A stretch of DNA of 64,000 bases. Origin: Xanthomonas arboricola. GTDB taxonomy: Bacteria; Pseudomonadota; Gammaproteobacteria; Xanthomonadales; Xanthomonadaceae. A model generated the notes under the pieces. The model worked only from the letters and a program-made list of their open reading frames with translations. It was not told where the DNA came from and did not search any database. The DNA is taken from the NCBI RefSeq assembly GCF_002940665.1, contig NZ_MIGY01000002.1, positions 764,682 through 828,681 of the forward strand, written 5' to 3'. Position 1 is the first letter of the stretch. Every line of letters begins with the position of its first letter. Of this stretch, positions 10,814-21,432 are shown in pieces. The translations under genes and the position numbers were made by a program.

Positions 10814-11379
10814 TGTCCGCGCCCGGCACACTCGCGCCATCGGCCGATGCCGCGCTGTTCGCCGACACGCTCAGCTGCGAAGTGCGCCTGCCGGTCGGCT
10901 TCCATGCCGGCAGCGACGCCGGCTCGCAGAGCACCGCAGAAACCCTGCTGCGCAGCCTGGGCCAGGTGGAGGACCTACGCAGCGAGGAAACCAGCGAAGA
11001 CCGTGGCGAGCTACCGCTGCTGGTGCAGCGCATGGACGCCAAGCTCGACCTGATGCTGGCGCTGATCGGCCGTTTGGTGCAACAAGGTGACACCGGACTG
11101 ATCCAGGCGGACGTGCGCTGGTCGGTGCGCGGAATCCGCATGAGCTGCGCAAGCAGCCATCCGCCGGGCACGCAGGGTTGCGTTTGCCTGCAACCCTCCG
11201 ACTGGCTTCCTGAACTGGTACAGCTTCCTGCCGAGGTCCTGGCAAGCGCAAGCGACGGCCACGATCACTGGCTATGGCTGCGGTTTGCGCCGCTTTCGCC
11301 GGGCTTGCGGGAGGCACTGGAACGTCATCTGTTCCGTCTGCATCGCCGCCAGATCGCCGACGCCCGCCGCCAGCGTTGA
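10813..11379 (+). CDS. PilZ-type protein of the flagellar cluster (atypical)
   Basis: 188 residues. By position (fliS, small gene, this gene, NarL-type regulator, rpoN2) it matches a gene annotated as a PilZ cyclic-di-GMP receptor in X. campestris that is linked to motility (from memory). I can see a helical middle (LVQRMDAKLDLMLALIGRLV) followed by a beta-rich half (ADVRWSVRGIRMSC). I do not see the classical RxxxR plus (D/N)xSxxG pair, so cyclic-di-GMP binding is doubtful. The start overlaps the upstream stop. Confidence 0.55.
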   Translation: MSAPGTLAPSADAALFADTLSCEVRLPVGFHAGSDAGSQSTAETLLRSLGQVEDLRSEETSEDRGELPLLVQRMDAKLDLMLALIGRLVQQGDTGLIQADVRWSVRGIRMSCASSHPPGTQGCVCLQPSDWLPELVQLPAEVLASASDGHDHWLWLRFAPLSPGLREALERHLFRLHRRQIADARRQR

Positions 11380-11448
11380 TCCCACCTGTTGGCGCGGAGC
11401 GCCGGGTCGGCTAAGGTGCCGTTTACTGAAAAAGGTCTCTTCTGCGCC

Positions 11449-12081
11449 GTGCGAGTCATCATCGTCGACGATCACACCCTTGTGCGTGCCGGCCTGTCCA
11501 GGCTGCTGCAAACCTTCGCCGGCATCGATGTCGTGGGTGAGGCCAGCAATGCGCAACAAGCCCTGGACATGACATCCCTGCACCGGCCCGACCTGGTGTT
11601 GATGGATCTGTCGCTGCCCGGCCGCAGCGGCCTTGATGCCATGACCGATGTGTTGCGCGCTGCGCCGCGCACGCATGTGGTGATGATGTCGATGCACGAC
11701 GACCCGGTGCACGTGCGCGACGCGCTCGATCGTGGCGCGGTGGGCTTTGTGGTCAAGGATGCCGCGCCGCTCGAGCTGGAGTTGGCATTGCGTGCAGCGG
11801 CAGCCGGCCAGGTGTTCCTGAGCCCGCAGATCTCGTCCAAGATGATTGCGCCGATGCTGGGCCGCGAAAAACCGGTTGGTATCGCCGCCTTGTCGCCGCG
11901 CCAGCGCGAGATCCTGCGCGAGATCGGCCGGGGCCAGAGCAATAAGGAAATCGCCGCCGACCTCGGCATCAGCGTCAAGACGGTGGAGACCCATCGCGCA
12001 CGCATGATGGAGTCGCTCGGCTGCCGGCGTGCCAACGATCTGGTACTGCTGGCCGCCAAGCATCATAACGAGCTGGTCTGA
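11449..12081 (+). CDS. NarL/FixJ-family response regulator
   Basis: 210 residues from the GTG at 11449, giving VRVIIVDDHTLVRAGL at the N-terminus; the longer in-frame version from 11389 adds 20 residues lacking family features. Receiver domain: Asp7 and Asp8, phosphoacceptor Asp53 (LVLMDLSLPG), Lys in VVKDAAP. C-terminal LuxR-type helix-turn-helix: LSPRQREILREIGRGQSNKE and VKTVETHRARMMESLG. No sensor kinase is encoded nearby. It sits just before rpoN2 in the flagellar regulator block; its target is not evident. Confidence 0.85.
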   Translation: MRVIIVDDHTLVRAGLSRLLQTFAGIDVVGEASNAQQALDMTSLHRPDLVLMDLSLPGRSGLDAMTDVLRAAPRTHVVMMSMHDDPVHVRDALDRGAVGFVVKDAAPLELELALRAAAAGQVFLSPQISSKMIAPMLGREKPVGIAALSPRQREILREIGRGQSNKEIAADLGISVKTVETHRARMMESLGCRRANDLVLLAAKHHNELV

Positions 12082-12302
12082 GCAGACCGCCGTGCGGCGA
12101 CCGGAAGCGGCCGCTAGCGACCAAACAGTGACGAGATTCCGGCGGGCACGCTTGAGTTCGTATTTGGTGTCAGGGAATTCCCCACGGACTGTCAGGAAAA
12201 TCATGAATTGCCTCACGCGATTCCCTGATTAGAAACCCGTCGTCTTGTCCTGCAAGATGCGTTCCATCGCTGCCGCGTGCGGCGCCTTCCGGAAGCGCTT
12301 CG

Positions 12303-13703
12303 ATGAAGACGACCATTTCCGCCCAGCTTGGCCAGCAACTGCACCTGACCCCGCAGCTGCTGCAGTCGATCCGTCTGTTGCAGTTGGACGGCATGCAGTT
12401 GGAACTGGAAATCCGTCGCGCGCTGGAAACCAATCCGCTGCTGGAACTGGAAGAGCTGGCCGATGGCGATGCCGCCGCGACCAGCGACGATGGCGCCTCC
12501 GACGTCGCCGCCTTCGACGAACTGCCGGAAAGTACGATGTGGGACGTGCAGAGCAGCAGCTGGAACGACGGCGACGACGATCGCATGCAGCGCGTGGCAG
12601 CCGGCGAATCCACCGACCCGCACGTGCGCATCCTGCGCGATCTGGCACTGGACCTGGATGAGGCCGCACTGGGGGCCGCCGCGTTCTGGCTGGAGCAGAC
12701 CGACGACGCCGGCTATCTGACCGAGGCCCTGGCGACGCTGCAGCAGCTCGGCGTAACCCGTCTTGGTATGACCGTGCAGGCAGTGGAAGCGGTCCGTCAG
12801 CGCCTGCTGCACGGCGACCCGGCCGGCCTGGCCGCCTGCGACCTGCGCGAGTGCCTGCAGGCCCAGCTGAGCGCCCTGCCCGGCCGCGTGCCGGCGCGTC
12901 ATCTGGCTGCGCGCATCCTTGCCGGCGACCTGGACCTTCTGGCCAGCCACGACTATCCGGTGCTGGCACGCGCACACGATGCCGAAGTGGACGATGCACG
13001 CGAAGCGGTCCGGCTGATCCTGTCGCTGCAGCCGCGCCCCGGCGATGACCTGTTGCAGGAAAGCAACGCGAGCGTGATTCCGGACGTGCTCGCCTGGCAT
13101 GCCGACGGCAGCTGGCGGGTGGCGTTGAACCCGGCCACCACCCATCGGGTGAGCATCAACCCCATGCATGAGCGCGCACTGGCCGAGGCCGGCGAAGCCG
13201 CCCAGCCGCTGCGCGACATGCTGCAGGAAGCGCGCTGGCTGACCCGTGGTCTGTCGATGCGCTACGAGACCCTGCTGCGCGCCACGCGCGCCATCGTCGA
13301 ACGCCAGGCCACCTTCCTGGTGCGTGGCGAAGAAGCGATGGCACCGCTGACGCTGAAGGAAATTGCCGATGAGATCGGCATGCACGAATCGACCATTTCG
13401 CGCATTACCACCGGCAAATACATCCAGACCCCACGCGGTACCTTCGAGCTCAAGCACTTCTTTGCCGTGCGCCTGGAAGGCGCCAGCGTCTCCGGCCAGG
13501 CAGTCAAGGCGATGGTGCGACGACTGATCGAAAGCGAGCCGGCCGGTCGGCCGCTTGCCGACGAAGCCATTGCCGGGCTGTTGTCGCGCCAGGGCGTTAA
13601 TATTGCCCGTCGCACTGTGGCCAAGTACCGCGAACAACTCGACATCGCCCCGGCACGCGAGCGCCGCCGCAACAACAAACCGCTGCTTGCCCGGGCAGGA
13701 TAA
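12303..13703 (+). CDS. rpoN2: RpoN2, RNA polymerase sigma-54 factor
   Basis: Alternative sigma factor for -24/-12 promoters. 466 residues. The N-terminal activator-interacting region is Gln/Leu-rich (QLGQQLHLTPQLLQSIRLLQ), followed by an acidic linker, a core-binding domain, the helix-turn-helix (LKEIADEIGMHESTISRITT) and the RpoN box ARRTVAKYRE. Xanthomonas has two rpoN genes; the one beside vemR and fleQ is called rpoN2 and drives flagellar genes. GGAAG lies upstream of the ATG. vemR follows after 8 bp. Confidence 0.93.
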   Translation: MKTTISAQLGQQLHLTPQLLQSIRLLQLDGMQLELEIRRALETNPLLELEELADGDAAATSDDGASDVAAFDELPESTMWDVQSSSWNDGDDDRMQRVAAGESTDPHVRILRDLALDLDEAALGAAAFWLEQTDDAGYLTEALATLQQLGVTRLGMTVQAVEAVRQRLLHGDPAGLAACDLRECLQAQLSALPGRVPARHLAARILAGDLDLLASHDYPVLARAHDAEVDDAREAVRLILSLQPRPGDDLLQESNASVIPDVLAWHADGSWRVALNPATTHRVSINPMHERALAEAGEAAQPLRDMLQEARWLTRGLSMRYETLLRATRAIVERQATFLVRGEEAMAPLTLKEIADEIGMHESTISRITTGKYIQTPRGTFELKHFFAVRLEGASVSGQAVKAMVRRLIESEPAGRPLADEAIAGLLSRQGVNIARRTVAKYREQLDIAPARERRRNNKPLLARAG

Positions 13704-13711
13704 GGACTACT

Positions 13712-14087
13712 ATGAGCAAACTCACCGTGCTGCTGGTCGACGACCACGAGGGCTTCATCAACGCTGCGATGCGTCATTTTCGCAAAGTGGAGTGGCTCGA
13801 TATCGTGGGCAGTGCCGCCAATGGACTGGAAGCGATCGAGCGCTCCGAGTCGCTGCGCCCCGATGTCGTGCTGATGGACCTGGCCATGCCGGAGATGGGC
13901 GGGCTGCAGGCGACGCGTCTGATCAAGACGCAGGACGATCCGCCGTATATTGTCATCGCGAGCCACTTCGACGATGCAGAGCATCGTGAACATGCTCTTC
14001 GCGCGGGTGCTGACAATTTTGTCAGCAAGCTGTCCTATATCCAGGAAGTCATGCCAATCCTGGAGGGCCTGACGGAAGGAGCCAGGA

Positions 14088-14095
<8 letters not shown>
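13712..14095 (+). CDS. vemR: VemR, single-domain CheY-like response regulator
   Basis: 127-residue receiver without an output domain. Asp10, Asp11 and phosphoacceptor Asp56 (VVLMDLAMPEMGG) are present, with Ser/Thr and Lys switch positions (VIASHF, FVSKLSY). In X. campestris VemR, encoded between rpoN2 and fleQ, affects motility, exopolysaccharide and virulence by acting on FleQ (established work). The stop overlaps the fleQ start region by 8 bp. Confidence 0.92.
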
Positions 14096-15572
<1,477 letters not shown>

Positions 15573-15601
15573 GCGGGCCGGTCTCCTGGCCCCCCGCTTG
15601 C

Positions 15602-15617
15602 TGGCATAGCGCTTGCT
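15602..15617 (+). promoter_or_regulatory. Candidate sigma-54 promoter of the glycosylation cluster
   Basis: TGGCATAGCGCTTGCT: -24 TGGCA and -12 TTGCT with standard spacing. It lies 30 bp after the fleQ stop and about 75 bp before the first gene of the cluster, so RpoN2/FleQ would coordinate flagellin modification with assembly. Confidence 0.7.
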
Positions 15618-15692
15618 TCAGCACGATCACCCCGTCCACAGCCGTCGGCTGCGATGGAACCCCGACATTCACCAGCACCTGCCGAGACATTG

Positions 15693-16802
15693 ATGCCCAT
15701 CCCTGTCACCAGCCCGCTGCTGCCGCCGCTGGAAGAATTTCTGCCCTACCTGGAGCAGATCTGGACCAGCCGCATTCTCAGCAATGGTGGTGACATGCAT
15801 CGCGCGCTCGAACGCGCGCTGTGCGAGTACCTGGGCGTGCCGCACCTGGCCTTGCTCACCAATGGCACCACCGCGTTGATCACCGCCCTGCAGGCGCTGC
15901 GCATCACCGGGGAAGTGATCACCACGCCCTACTCGTTCGTGGCCACTGCGCATTCGCTGCTGTGGAAAGGCATCACGCCGGTGTTCGTGGATATCGATCC
16001 GGTGACGCTCAATATGGATCCGTCCAAGATCGAGGCGGCCATCACCCCGCAGACCACCGCGATCATGCCGGTGCATTGCTACGGGACCGCCTGCGATACC
16101 GCTGCCATCACGCGCATCGCCGACATCTACAACCTCAAGGTGATCTACGACGCGGCACATGCCTTCGGCGTGCGCGACGATGGCGGCTCGATCCTGCGCC
16201 ATGGCGACCTGAGCGTATTGAGCTTCCATGCCACCAAGGTGTTCAACACCTTCGAAGGTGGCGCCATCGTCTGCCCCGACGAAAGGACCTATCAGCGCAT
16301 CGGGCACCTGAAGAATTTCGGCTTTGTCGATGAGACCACGGTGGTGGCGCCAGGCATCAACGGCAAGATGAACGAGATCAGCGCGGCCTTCGGCCTGCTG
16401 CAGCTCAAGCACATCGATCATGCCATCGCCCAGCGCAGCGCCATCGACGCGCAGTATCGGCAGCGCCTGAGCGATGTTCGCGGCGTGCGCTGCGTGGCGC
16501 GGCCCGATCATGCCAGTGCCAACTACGCCTACTTCCCGATCCTGGTACAGGACGACTACCCGCTGTCGCGCGATGCGCTATACCAAGCGATGCGCGAGCA
16601 CGGCATCCTGGTGCGGCGGTACTTCTATCCGTTGATCAGCGATTTCCCGATGTATCGCGCCCTGCCCTCCTCGGCGCCGGCATGGCTGCCGGTCGCGCGT
16701 GCGGTGGCGGCACAGGTATTGTGCCTGCCGATCTTTCCTGGCCTGACCCGCGACCAGGTCGATACCATTGCCGATCTGATCGCCGGGCAACGGGCGACAT
16801 GA
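15693..16802 (+). CDS. DegT/DnrJ/EryC1/StrS-family sugar aminotransferase
   Basis: PLP-dependent enzyme that transfers an amino group to a nucleotide-linked keto sugar. 369 residues from the ATG at 15693, giving MPIPVTSPLLPPLEEFLPYL as in VioA/FdtB-type enzymes; an in-frame ATG at 15654 would add 13 residues. Motifs: LLTNGTTALITAL near the cofactor phosphate, and the Schiff-base Lys in SFHATKVFNTFEGG. First gene of the island, so an amino-sugar such as a viosamine or Fuc3N type is the likely product (inference; the substrate is not readable from sequence). Confidence 0.88.
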   Translation: MPIPVTSPLLPPLEEFLPYLEQIWTSRILSNGGDMHRALERALCEYLGVPHLALLTNGTTALITALQALRITGEVITTPYSFVATAHSLLWKGITPVFVDIDPVTLNMDPSKIEAAITPQTTAIMPVHCYGTACDTAAITRIADIYNLKVIYDAAHAFGVRDDGGSILRHGDLSVLSFHATKVFNTFEGGAIVCPDERTYQRIGHLKNFGFVDETTVVAPGINGKMNEISAAFGLLQLKHIDHAIAQRSAIDAQYRQRLSDVRGVRCVARPDHASANYAYFPILVQDDYPLSRDALYQAMREHGILVRRYFYPLISDFPMYRALPSSAPAWLPVARAVAAQVLCLPIFPGLTRDQVDTIADLIAGQRAT

Positions 16803-16866
16803 CGGCAACCGGCTCCATGTTCTTTTCAGACTTCCGCATCTTCAACAGGCAACCAGGCGAGAACGC

Positions 16867-17091
16867 ATGACCCAGGCAACGTTTATCGAGAACTTCATCG
16901 CCGCCACCGACTTCCAGGAGCCGGTCGAGGTCACTGCCGACACCGTGCTGCTCGAACTCCCGGAATGGGATTCGCTGGCCGCGCTGGGCGTGATCGTGAT
17001 GTTCGACATGGAGTACGGCAAGACCATCACCGGCGAGGACCTGACCGCCGCCGTCACCGTGGGCGACCTCTACAGACTGACCGAGGCGTAA
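16867..17091 (+). CDS. Acyl carrier protein
   Basis: 74 residues, acidic. The 4'-phosphopantetheine attachment Ser is in LPEWDSLAAL. It lies 64 bp after the aminotransferase and 5 bp before the KAS III gene, so it is a dedicated carrier for the acyl group built by the next three enzymes rather than the housekeeping AcpP (inference). Confidence 0.85.
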   Translation: MTQATFIENFIAATDFQEPVEVTADTVLLELPEWDSLAALGVIVMFDMEYGKTITGEDLTAAVTVGDLYRLTEA

Positions 17092-17096
17092 GCACC

Positions 17097-18137
17097 ATGC
17101 CGACCTCCACGCTGCACAACGTTCGCTTTGCCGGCATGGCGACATGCGTGCCGAAGCGGGTGGTGTCCAATCTCACCGATTGCCGGCCGCAGATCCGCTC
17201 CGAGCGCGAGCGGCTGGTGCGCAACATCGGCATCGAGACACGCCGCATGGCCTCGGAGTGGCAGTGCTTTTCCGACCTGGCCTTCGATGCGACGCAGGTG
17301 CTGCTGGAAAAACTGCAGTGGAAGCGGGAGGAGATCGATGCATTGATCGTGGTGACGCAATCGCCGGATTATCCGATCCCGGCCACCGCGATCATCCTGC
17401 AGGACCGGCTGGGGCTGTCGCATGCCACGGTCGCCTTCGACGTCAACCTGGGCTGCTCGGCCTACCCGTTCGGCATCAACCTGCTCGGCTCAATGATCGC
17501 CGCCGGCGGCGTCAAGAAAGGCCTGCTGCTGGTCGGCGACCGCAGCGCCAATCTGGAAGACCCGATCTTCTCCGACTCCGGCACCGCCACCGCAATGGAA
17601 TTCAGTGCCGACGCGCCGCCGATGCATTTCGATCTCAACAGCGATGGCAGCGGCTACAGGGCAATCATGCTGCCGGTGGGTGGCCACCGCGAACCGGTCG
17701 CCATGCAGCACCTGATTCCGTTCCGCGAAGAACCCGACGGCCCGTGGCGGCGTGGCGTGGACCTGATCCTGGATGGCGTGGCGGTGCTGAGCTTCTCCAC
17801 CCAGCGCATCCCGCCGGCAGTGCAGAAACTGCTCGACTACACCGGCGTGGCCAAGGAGGACATCGATTACTTCGTGTTCCACCAGGCCAACCGCATGATC
17901 AACGAAACCATCCGCAAGAAGCTCGGCCTGCCGGTGGAAAAGGTGCCCTCGACGCTGCGCGACTTCGGCAACTCCAGCGGCGCCTCGCTGCCGGTGACCA
18001 TGACCGCACGCATCAACAAGGAACTGGAGACCGGCCGCAAACGCGTGTTGCTGTGCGGCTTCGGCATCGGGCTGTCGTGGGGCACCTGCCTGGTGGACAT
18101 CGAGGGTGCGGTGTTTCCGGATCTGATCGAATCGTGA
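17097..18137 (+). CDS. 3-oxoacyl-ACP synthase III (FabH-like)
   Basis: Condensing enzyme, 346 residues. The ATG at 17097 gives MPTSTLHNVRFAGMATCVPK, the standard FabH start; the frame is open further upstream through the ACP gene but that part is not family-like. Catalytic triad visible: Cys in DVNLGCSAYPFGINL, His in YFVFHQANRMIN, Asn in DFGNSSGASLPV. It would make a short 3-oxoacyl-ACP for the sugar substituent. The stop overlaps the next start (GTGA). Confidence 0.87.
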   Translation: MPTSTLHNVRFAGMATCVPKRVVSNLTDCRPQIRSERERLVRNIGIETRRMASEWQCFSDLAFDATQVLLEKLQWKREEIDALIVVTQSPDYPIPATAIILQDRLGLSHATVAFDVNLGCSAYPFGINLLGSMIAAGGVKKGLLLVGDRSANLEDPIFSDSGTATAMEFSADAPPMHFDLNSDGSGYRAIMLPVGGHREPVAMQHLIPFREEPDGPWRRGVDLILDGVAVLSFSTQRIPPAVQKLLDYTGVAKEDIDYFVFHQANRMINETIRKKLGLPVEKVPSTLRDFGNSSGASLPVTMTARINKELETGRKRVLLCGFGIGLSWGTCLVDIEGAVFPDLIES

Positions 18138-18898
18138 GTAGTGCCCCCGACCCTTTCTCGCTTGCCGGCAAACGCATCCTCGTCACCGGCGCCTCCTCGG
18201 GCATCGGCCGCCAGATCGCCATTTCCTGCGCAGAGCTTGGTGCCCAGCTGGCGATCAGCGGACGCGACCGCGCGCGACTGGCCTCGACCTTGCAGGCGTT
18301 GCCGGGCGATGGACACGTGGCAATAGCGGCAGACCTTGACCGACAGGAGGACATCGATCGTCTGGTCGCCGACGTCGGCGTGTTGGACGGAATGGCGCAC
18401 GCGGCCGGGATCTCCCGGCTGGTTCCGCTGCGCCTAGTCAATCGGGCGCATTTGGACGACATCTTTTCCAGCAACACATTCGCCCCGATGCTGCTGACCC
18501 GGGGCCTGCTGGCGAAGAAGCGCATCGCTGCGAACGGCTCGCTGGTGTTCGTCGCTTCGGTTGCCTCGCACATCGGGCCGATGGCGAGCAGCGCGTACGC
18601 GGCCAGCAAGAGCGCCCTGCTCGGCATGGTGAGATCGCTGGCGCAGGAAGTTGCCAAGAACGGCATCCGCGCCAACTGTATCGCCCCCGGTTACGTGCGC
18701 ACGCCGCTGCTAGATGGCCTGCAGGGCAGCGGCGGCAATATGGAAGGGCTGTTTGAACTGACGCCACTTGGCATGGGCGAGCCGGAGGACGTCGCCTACG
18801 CCGCCACGTTCCTGCTGGCCGATGCCAGCCGCTGGATCACCCGCAACTATTTTGTCGTGGACGGCGGGCTCACCGTGCCGATGGACATCTACGCATGA
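18134..18898 (+). CDS. Short-chain dehydrogenase/reductase (first of two)
   Basis: 254 residues from the GTG at 18134. Rossmann motif TGASSGIGRQ, substrate-binding Ser in VASVASH and catalytic Tyr-x-x-x-Lys in SAYAASKSALLG; C-terminal DGGLTVP as in FabG-like enzymes. Next to the ACP and KAS III it probably reduces a 3-oxoacyl-ACP to the 3-hydroxy form. Overlaps both neighbours by 4 bp (GTGA, ATGA). Confidence 0.85.
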   Translation: MSSAPDPFSLAGKRILVTGASSGIGRQIAISCAELGAQLAISGRDRARLASTLQALPGDGHVAIAADLDRQEDIDRLVADVGVLDGMAHAAGISRLVPLRLVNRAHLDDIFSSNTFAPMLLTRGLLAKKRIAANGSLVFVASVASHIGPMASSAYAASKSALLGMVRSLAQEVAKNGIRANCIAPGYVRTPLLDGLQGSGGNMEGLFELTPLGMGEPEDVAYAATFLLADASRWITRNYFVVDGGLTVPMDIYA

Positions 18899-19632
18899 AC
18901 ACGCCGGCACGCACGGCGTTTTCGCTCGACGGCAAGACAATCCTGGTGACGGGAGCGTCGTCGGGGCTAGGCCGGCAGATCGCTATCGCCTGCGCGCAGC
19001 GAGGTGCCCGCCTGGTTCTCGCCGGCCGCGACAGGGACCGCCTCGCGCAAACCCAGGCACAGCTGCAGGGCATGGGCCACGTTGGCGTGCTCGGCGACCT
19101 GACCAGCGCCGCCGATCGCCAGGCACTGGCGACTGCGGCGGGCACGACGGTACATGGCTTGGTGCACTGCGCGGGCATGCAGAAGCACTGCCCGATCCGC
19201 CAGCTGAGCGAGGCGGCGATGACCGAGATGTACACGGTCAACTTTCTTGCTCCGGTGATGCTGACACAGCGCCTGCTGCAGGCAAATGCCATCTCCCCGC
19301 AGGGCTCGATCGTGTTCATGCTATCCACTGCCGCGCACCTCGGCACGCGCGGCGTAGGGCCGTATTCGGCGATGAAGGCCGGCCTCATCGGCATCATCAA
19401 GTGCCTTGCGCTCGAACAGGCCAGGCGCAGGATCCGGGTCAACGGCATTTCTCCGTCTGCCGTGGCCACACCGATGTGGGGCGCAGAGCAACTCGATGCG
19501 CAGAAGGCGCGGCATCCGCTGGGCCTGGGTGAGCCGCAGGACGTAGCCAACGCCGCGATCTACCTGCTGGCCGACGCCAGCCGCTGGGTCACCGGAACCA
19601 GTCTGGTCATGGACGGCGGCTCGATCCTATGA
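18895..19632 (+). CDS. Short-chain dehydrogenase/reductase (second of two)
   Basis: 245 residues. Same fold and order of motifs as its upstream neighbour: [10 protein letters not shown], then catalytic [11 protein letters not shown], and C-terminal MDGGSIL. The two SDRs share much of their sequence and look like an old tandem duplication. A division into 3-oxoacyl-ACP reductase and sugar keto-reductase is possible but not decidable here. Starts with an ATGA overlap. Confidence 0.85.
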   Translation: MNTPARTAFSLDGKTILVTGASSGLGRQIAIACAQRGARLVLAGRDRDRLAQTQAQLQGMGHVGVLGDLTSAADRQALATAAGTTVHGLVHCAGMQKHCPIRQLSEAAMTEMYTVNFLAPVMLTQRLLQANAISPQGSIVFMLSTAAHLGTRGVGPYSAMKAGLIGIIKCLALEQARRRIRVNGISPSAVATPMWGAEQLDAQKARHPLGLGEPQDVANAAIYLLADASRWVTGTSLVMDGGSIL

Positions 19633-20273
19633 CCCATCCCGCATTGATCGTCGGCGCAGGCGGATGGGGTCGCGAGGTCCTGGCGCAGATGCAGAGCGAT
19701 CCGGCATGCGGAGTGCAGTGGCGTCCGGTGGGCTTTCTCGACACGCGCCCGCAGATACTGGACGGTCTGGGCTGCGACCTGACCATCGTCGGCAGCCCGC
19801 TCGCGTACCAGCCGCAGGACGAAGAACGCTTCGTCTGCGCGATCGGCGATCCGCATTCGCGCCAGCGCTATGCGCAGCCATTGCTGGCGCGGGGCGCGCA
19901 GTTCATCGCCATTCTCACCGGTGCGTTCCTGAGCCCGCGCGTGCACATCGGCCAGGGCTGCTTCCTGTGCAATCGCGTACAGCTCAGCCCCGACGTCTGG
20001 CTGGGCGACTTCGCCAACGTGCATGCCAACACCATGCTTGGGCACGACGTCCATGTCGGTGACTACGCGCAGATAGGGGCGATGACCTTCGTCGGCGGCG
20101 GCGCGCGGATCGGTGTGCGTGCCATCGTGCACCCGCACGCCACCATCCTGCCCGGCATCCACATCGGTGATGGTGCAGTGGTCGGTGCCGGTGCGGTCGT
20201 CGTCAAGGACGTGCCGGCCGGCGCCAGCGTGTTCGGCAACCCGGCCCGGGTCATCTACCACAAGGATTCCTGA
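19629..20273 (+). CDS. NeuD/PglD-type sugar O- or N-acyltransferase
   Basis: 214 residues. N-terminal Rossmann-like domain ([19 protein letters not shown]) followed by a left-handed beta-helix of hexapeptide repeats (about 95-210; for example [35 protein letters not shown]). This architecture acylates amino sugars. The donor could be the acyl-ACP made by the preceding genes. ATGA overlap with the SDR. Confidence 0.82.
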   Translation: MTHPALIVGAGGWGREVLAQMQSDPACGVQWRPVGFLDTRPQILDGLGCDLTIVGSPLAYQPQDEERFVCAIGDPHSRQRYAQPLLARGAQFIAILTGAFLSPRVHIGQGCFLCNRVQLSPDVWLGDFANVHANTMLGHDVHVGDYAQIGAMTFVGGGARIGVRAIVHPHATILPGIHIGDGAVVGAGAVVVKDVPAGASVFGNPARVIYHKDS

Positions 20274-20286
20274 GGAAACCGCGCCA

Positions 20287-21432
20287 ATGCGTTCGCGAAT
20301 GCACCCCAACTACTACCTGTCGACGGACATCTTCGCCCGCGAACAGCGCAAGATCTTCCGCAAGGTCTGGCTGTTCGCCGGCCTGAAAACGCTGCTGCCC
20401 GATAACAACTGCTTCATCACCCGCAGGCTTGCCGGCATTCCGGTGCTGATCCAGAACTTTCAGGGCCGGCTGCGCGCGTTCGAGAACGTCTGCCTGCACC
20501 GCAGCGCGATGCTGCAGACCGCTGCGGTGGGAAAGCGTCCGCTGGTCTGCCCCTACCATGCATGGAAGTACGACGCCGAGGGCCGGGTTGAGAACATCCC
20601 CGAGTGCGCGGCTGTCTACGGATTCGACGAGGGGCAAAGACGCGGCCTGAAGTTGCGGGAGTTCGCCTTGCGTGAGGTGGGAAACCTGCTGTTCGTCAAC
20701 CTCGATCCCGACCCGATGCCGCTTGAGGAGCAGTTTTCGCCTGACTTCATCGCCTTGCTGGAGAGTAGTTCCAACGCCTATGACACTGAGGTCATGGTGA
20801 CCACATGGCATGGCCGGTACAACTGGAAGCTGGCCTACGAGAATCTGCGGGACGCCAACCACCCGCGCTTCGTCCACCCCAAGACCCTGGCCAAGAGCGT
20901 CAGCTTCGTTCCCCAGGTGAACGCGGAACAAGCCAGGGAGTCCATGGAAGCCTTGCAGGGCACATCGCCCGCGGCGTTGCGGTGCGAAATGCGTCGCTTC
21001 AGCTTCGGTGGGGCTGACGCGCCAATCCCCGAACTTAAGCATTTCGGCTGGCACGACAAGGTGGAACGCTGGGGCGAGCAGGACGCCTACTTCAACTGGC
21101 TGGCCTTCCCGAACTTGCATATCGCCAGTGCCAACGGCGGCTATTCCTTCACGCTGGAACACCACATCCCGGTCGCGCCGGACCGGACCGACCTGGAGAT
21201 CTATTGGTTCAGCGCACGCAGGAAACAGCCTTACGGTTCTTCCAGCCAGGTGCTGCTGGCACAGATGCACGGCAGCAAGGTGGTGGTCGGCGAAGACGTC
21301 GACATCATGGAGCGGGTGCAGGCGGCATTGCACGCAGACGCTCCGCTGCCCACCCAGGGAGCCTATGAATCCATGAATCGCCTGGTCGAACGCTGGTACA
21401 CGATGCTGATGGAGACCGAACATGAAATCTAG
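20287..21432 (+). CDS. Rieske-type aromatic-ring-hydroxylating-like oxygenase subunit
   Basis: 381 residues from the ATG at 20287. N-terminal Rieske 2Fe-2S domain: CLH then CPYH (VCPYHAWKYD), residues about 75-97. C-terminal catalytic domain with the mononuclear iron site in WKLAYENLRDANHPRFVHP. No ferredoxin or reductase gene lies nearby, so electrons must come from elsewhere. In a sugar island it may hydroxylate or desaturate the acyl or sugar group (inference). An unusual member for a flagellin cluster. Confidence 0.82.
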   Translation: MRSRMHPNYYLSTDIFAREQRKIFRKVWLFAGLKTLLPDNNCFITRRLAGIPVLIQNFQGRLRAFENVCLHRSAMLQTAAVGKRPLVCPYHAWKYDAEGRVENIPECAAVYGFDEGQRRGLKLREFALREVGNLLFVNLDPDPMPLEEQFSPDFIALLESSSNAYDTEVMVTTWHGRYNWKLAYENLRDANHPRFVHPKTLAKSVSFVPQVNAEQARESMEALQGTSPAALRCEMRRFSFGGADAPIPELKHFGWHDKVERWGEQDAYFNWLAFPNLHIASANGGYSFTLEHHIPVAPDRTDLEIYWFSARRKQPYGSSSQVLLAQMHGSKVVVGEDVDIMERVQAALHADAPLPTQGAYESMNRLVERWYTMLMETEHEI

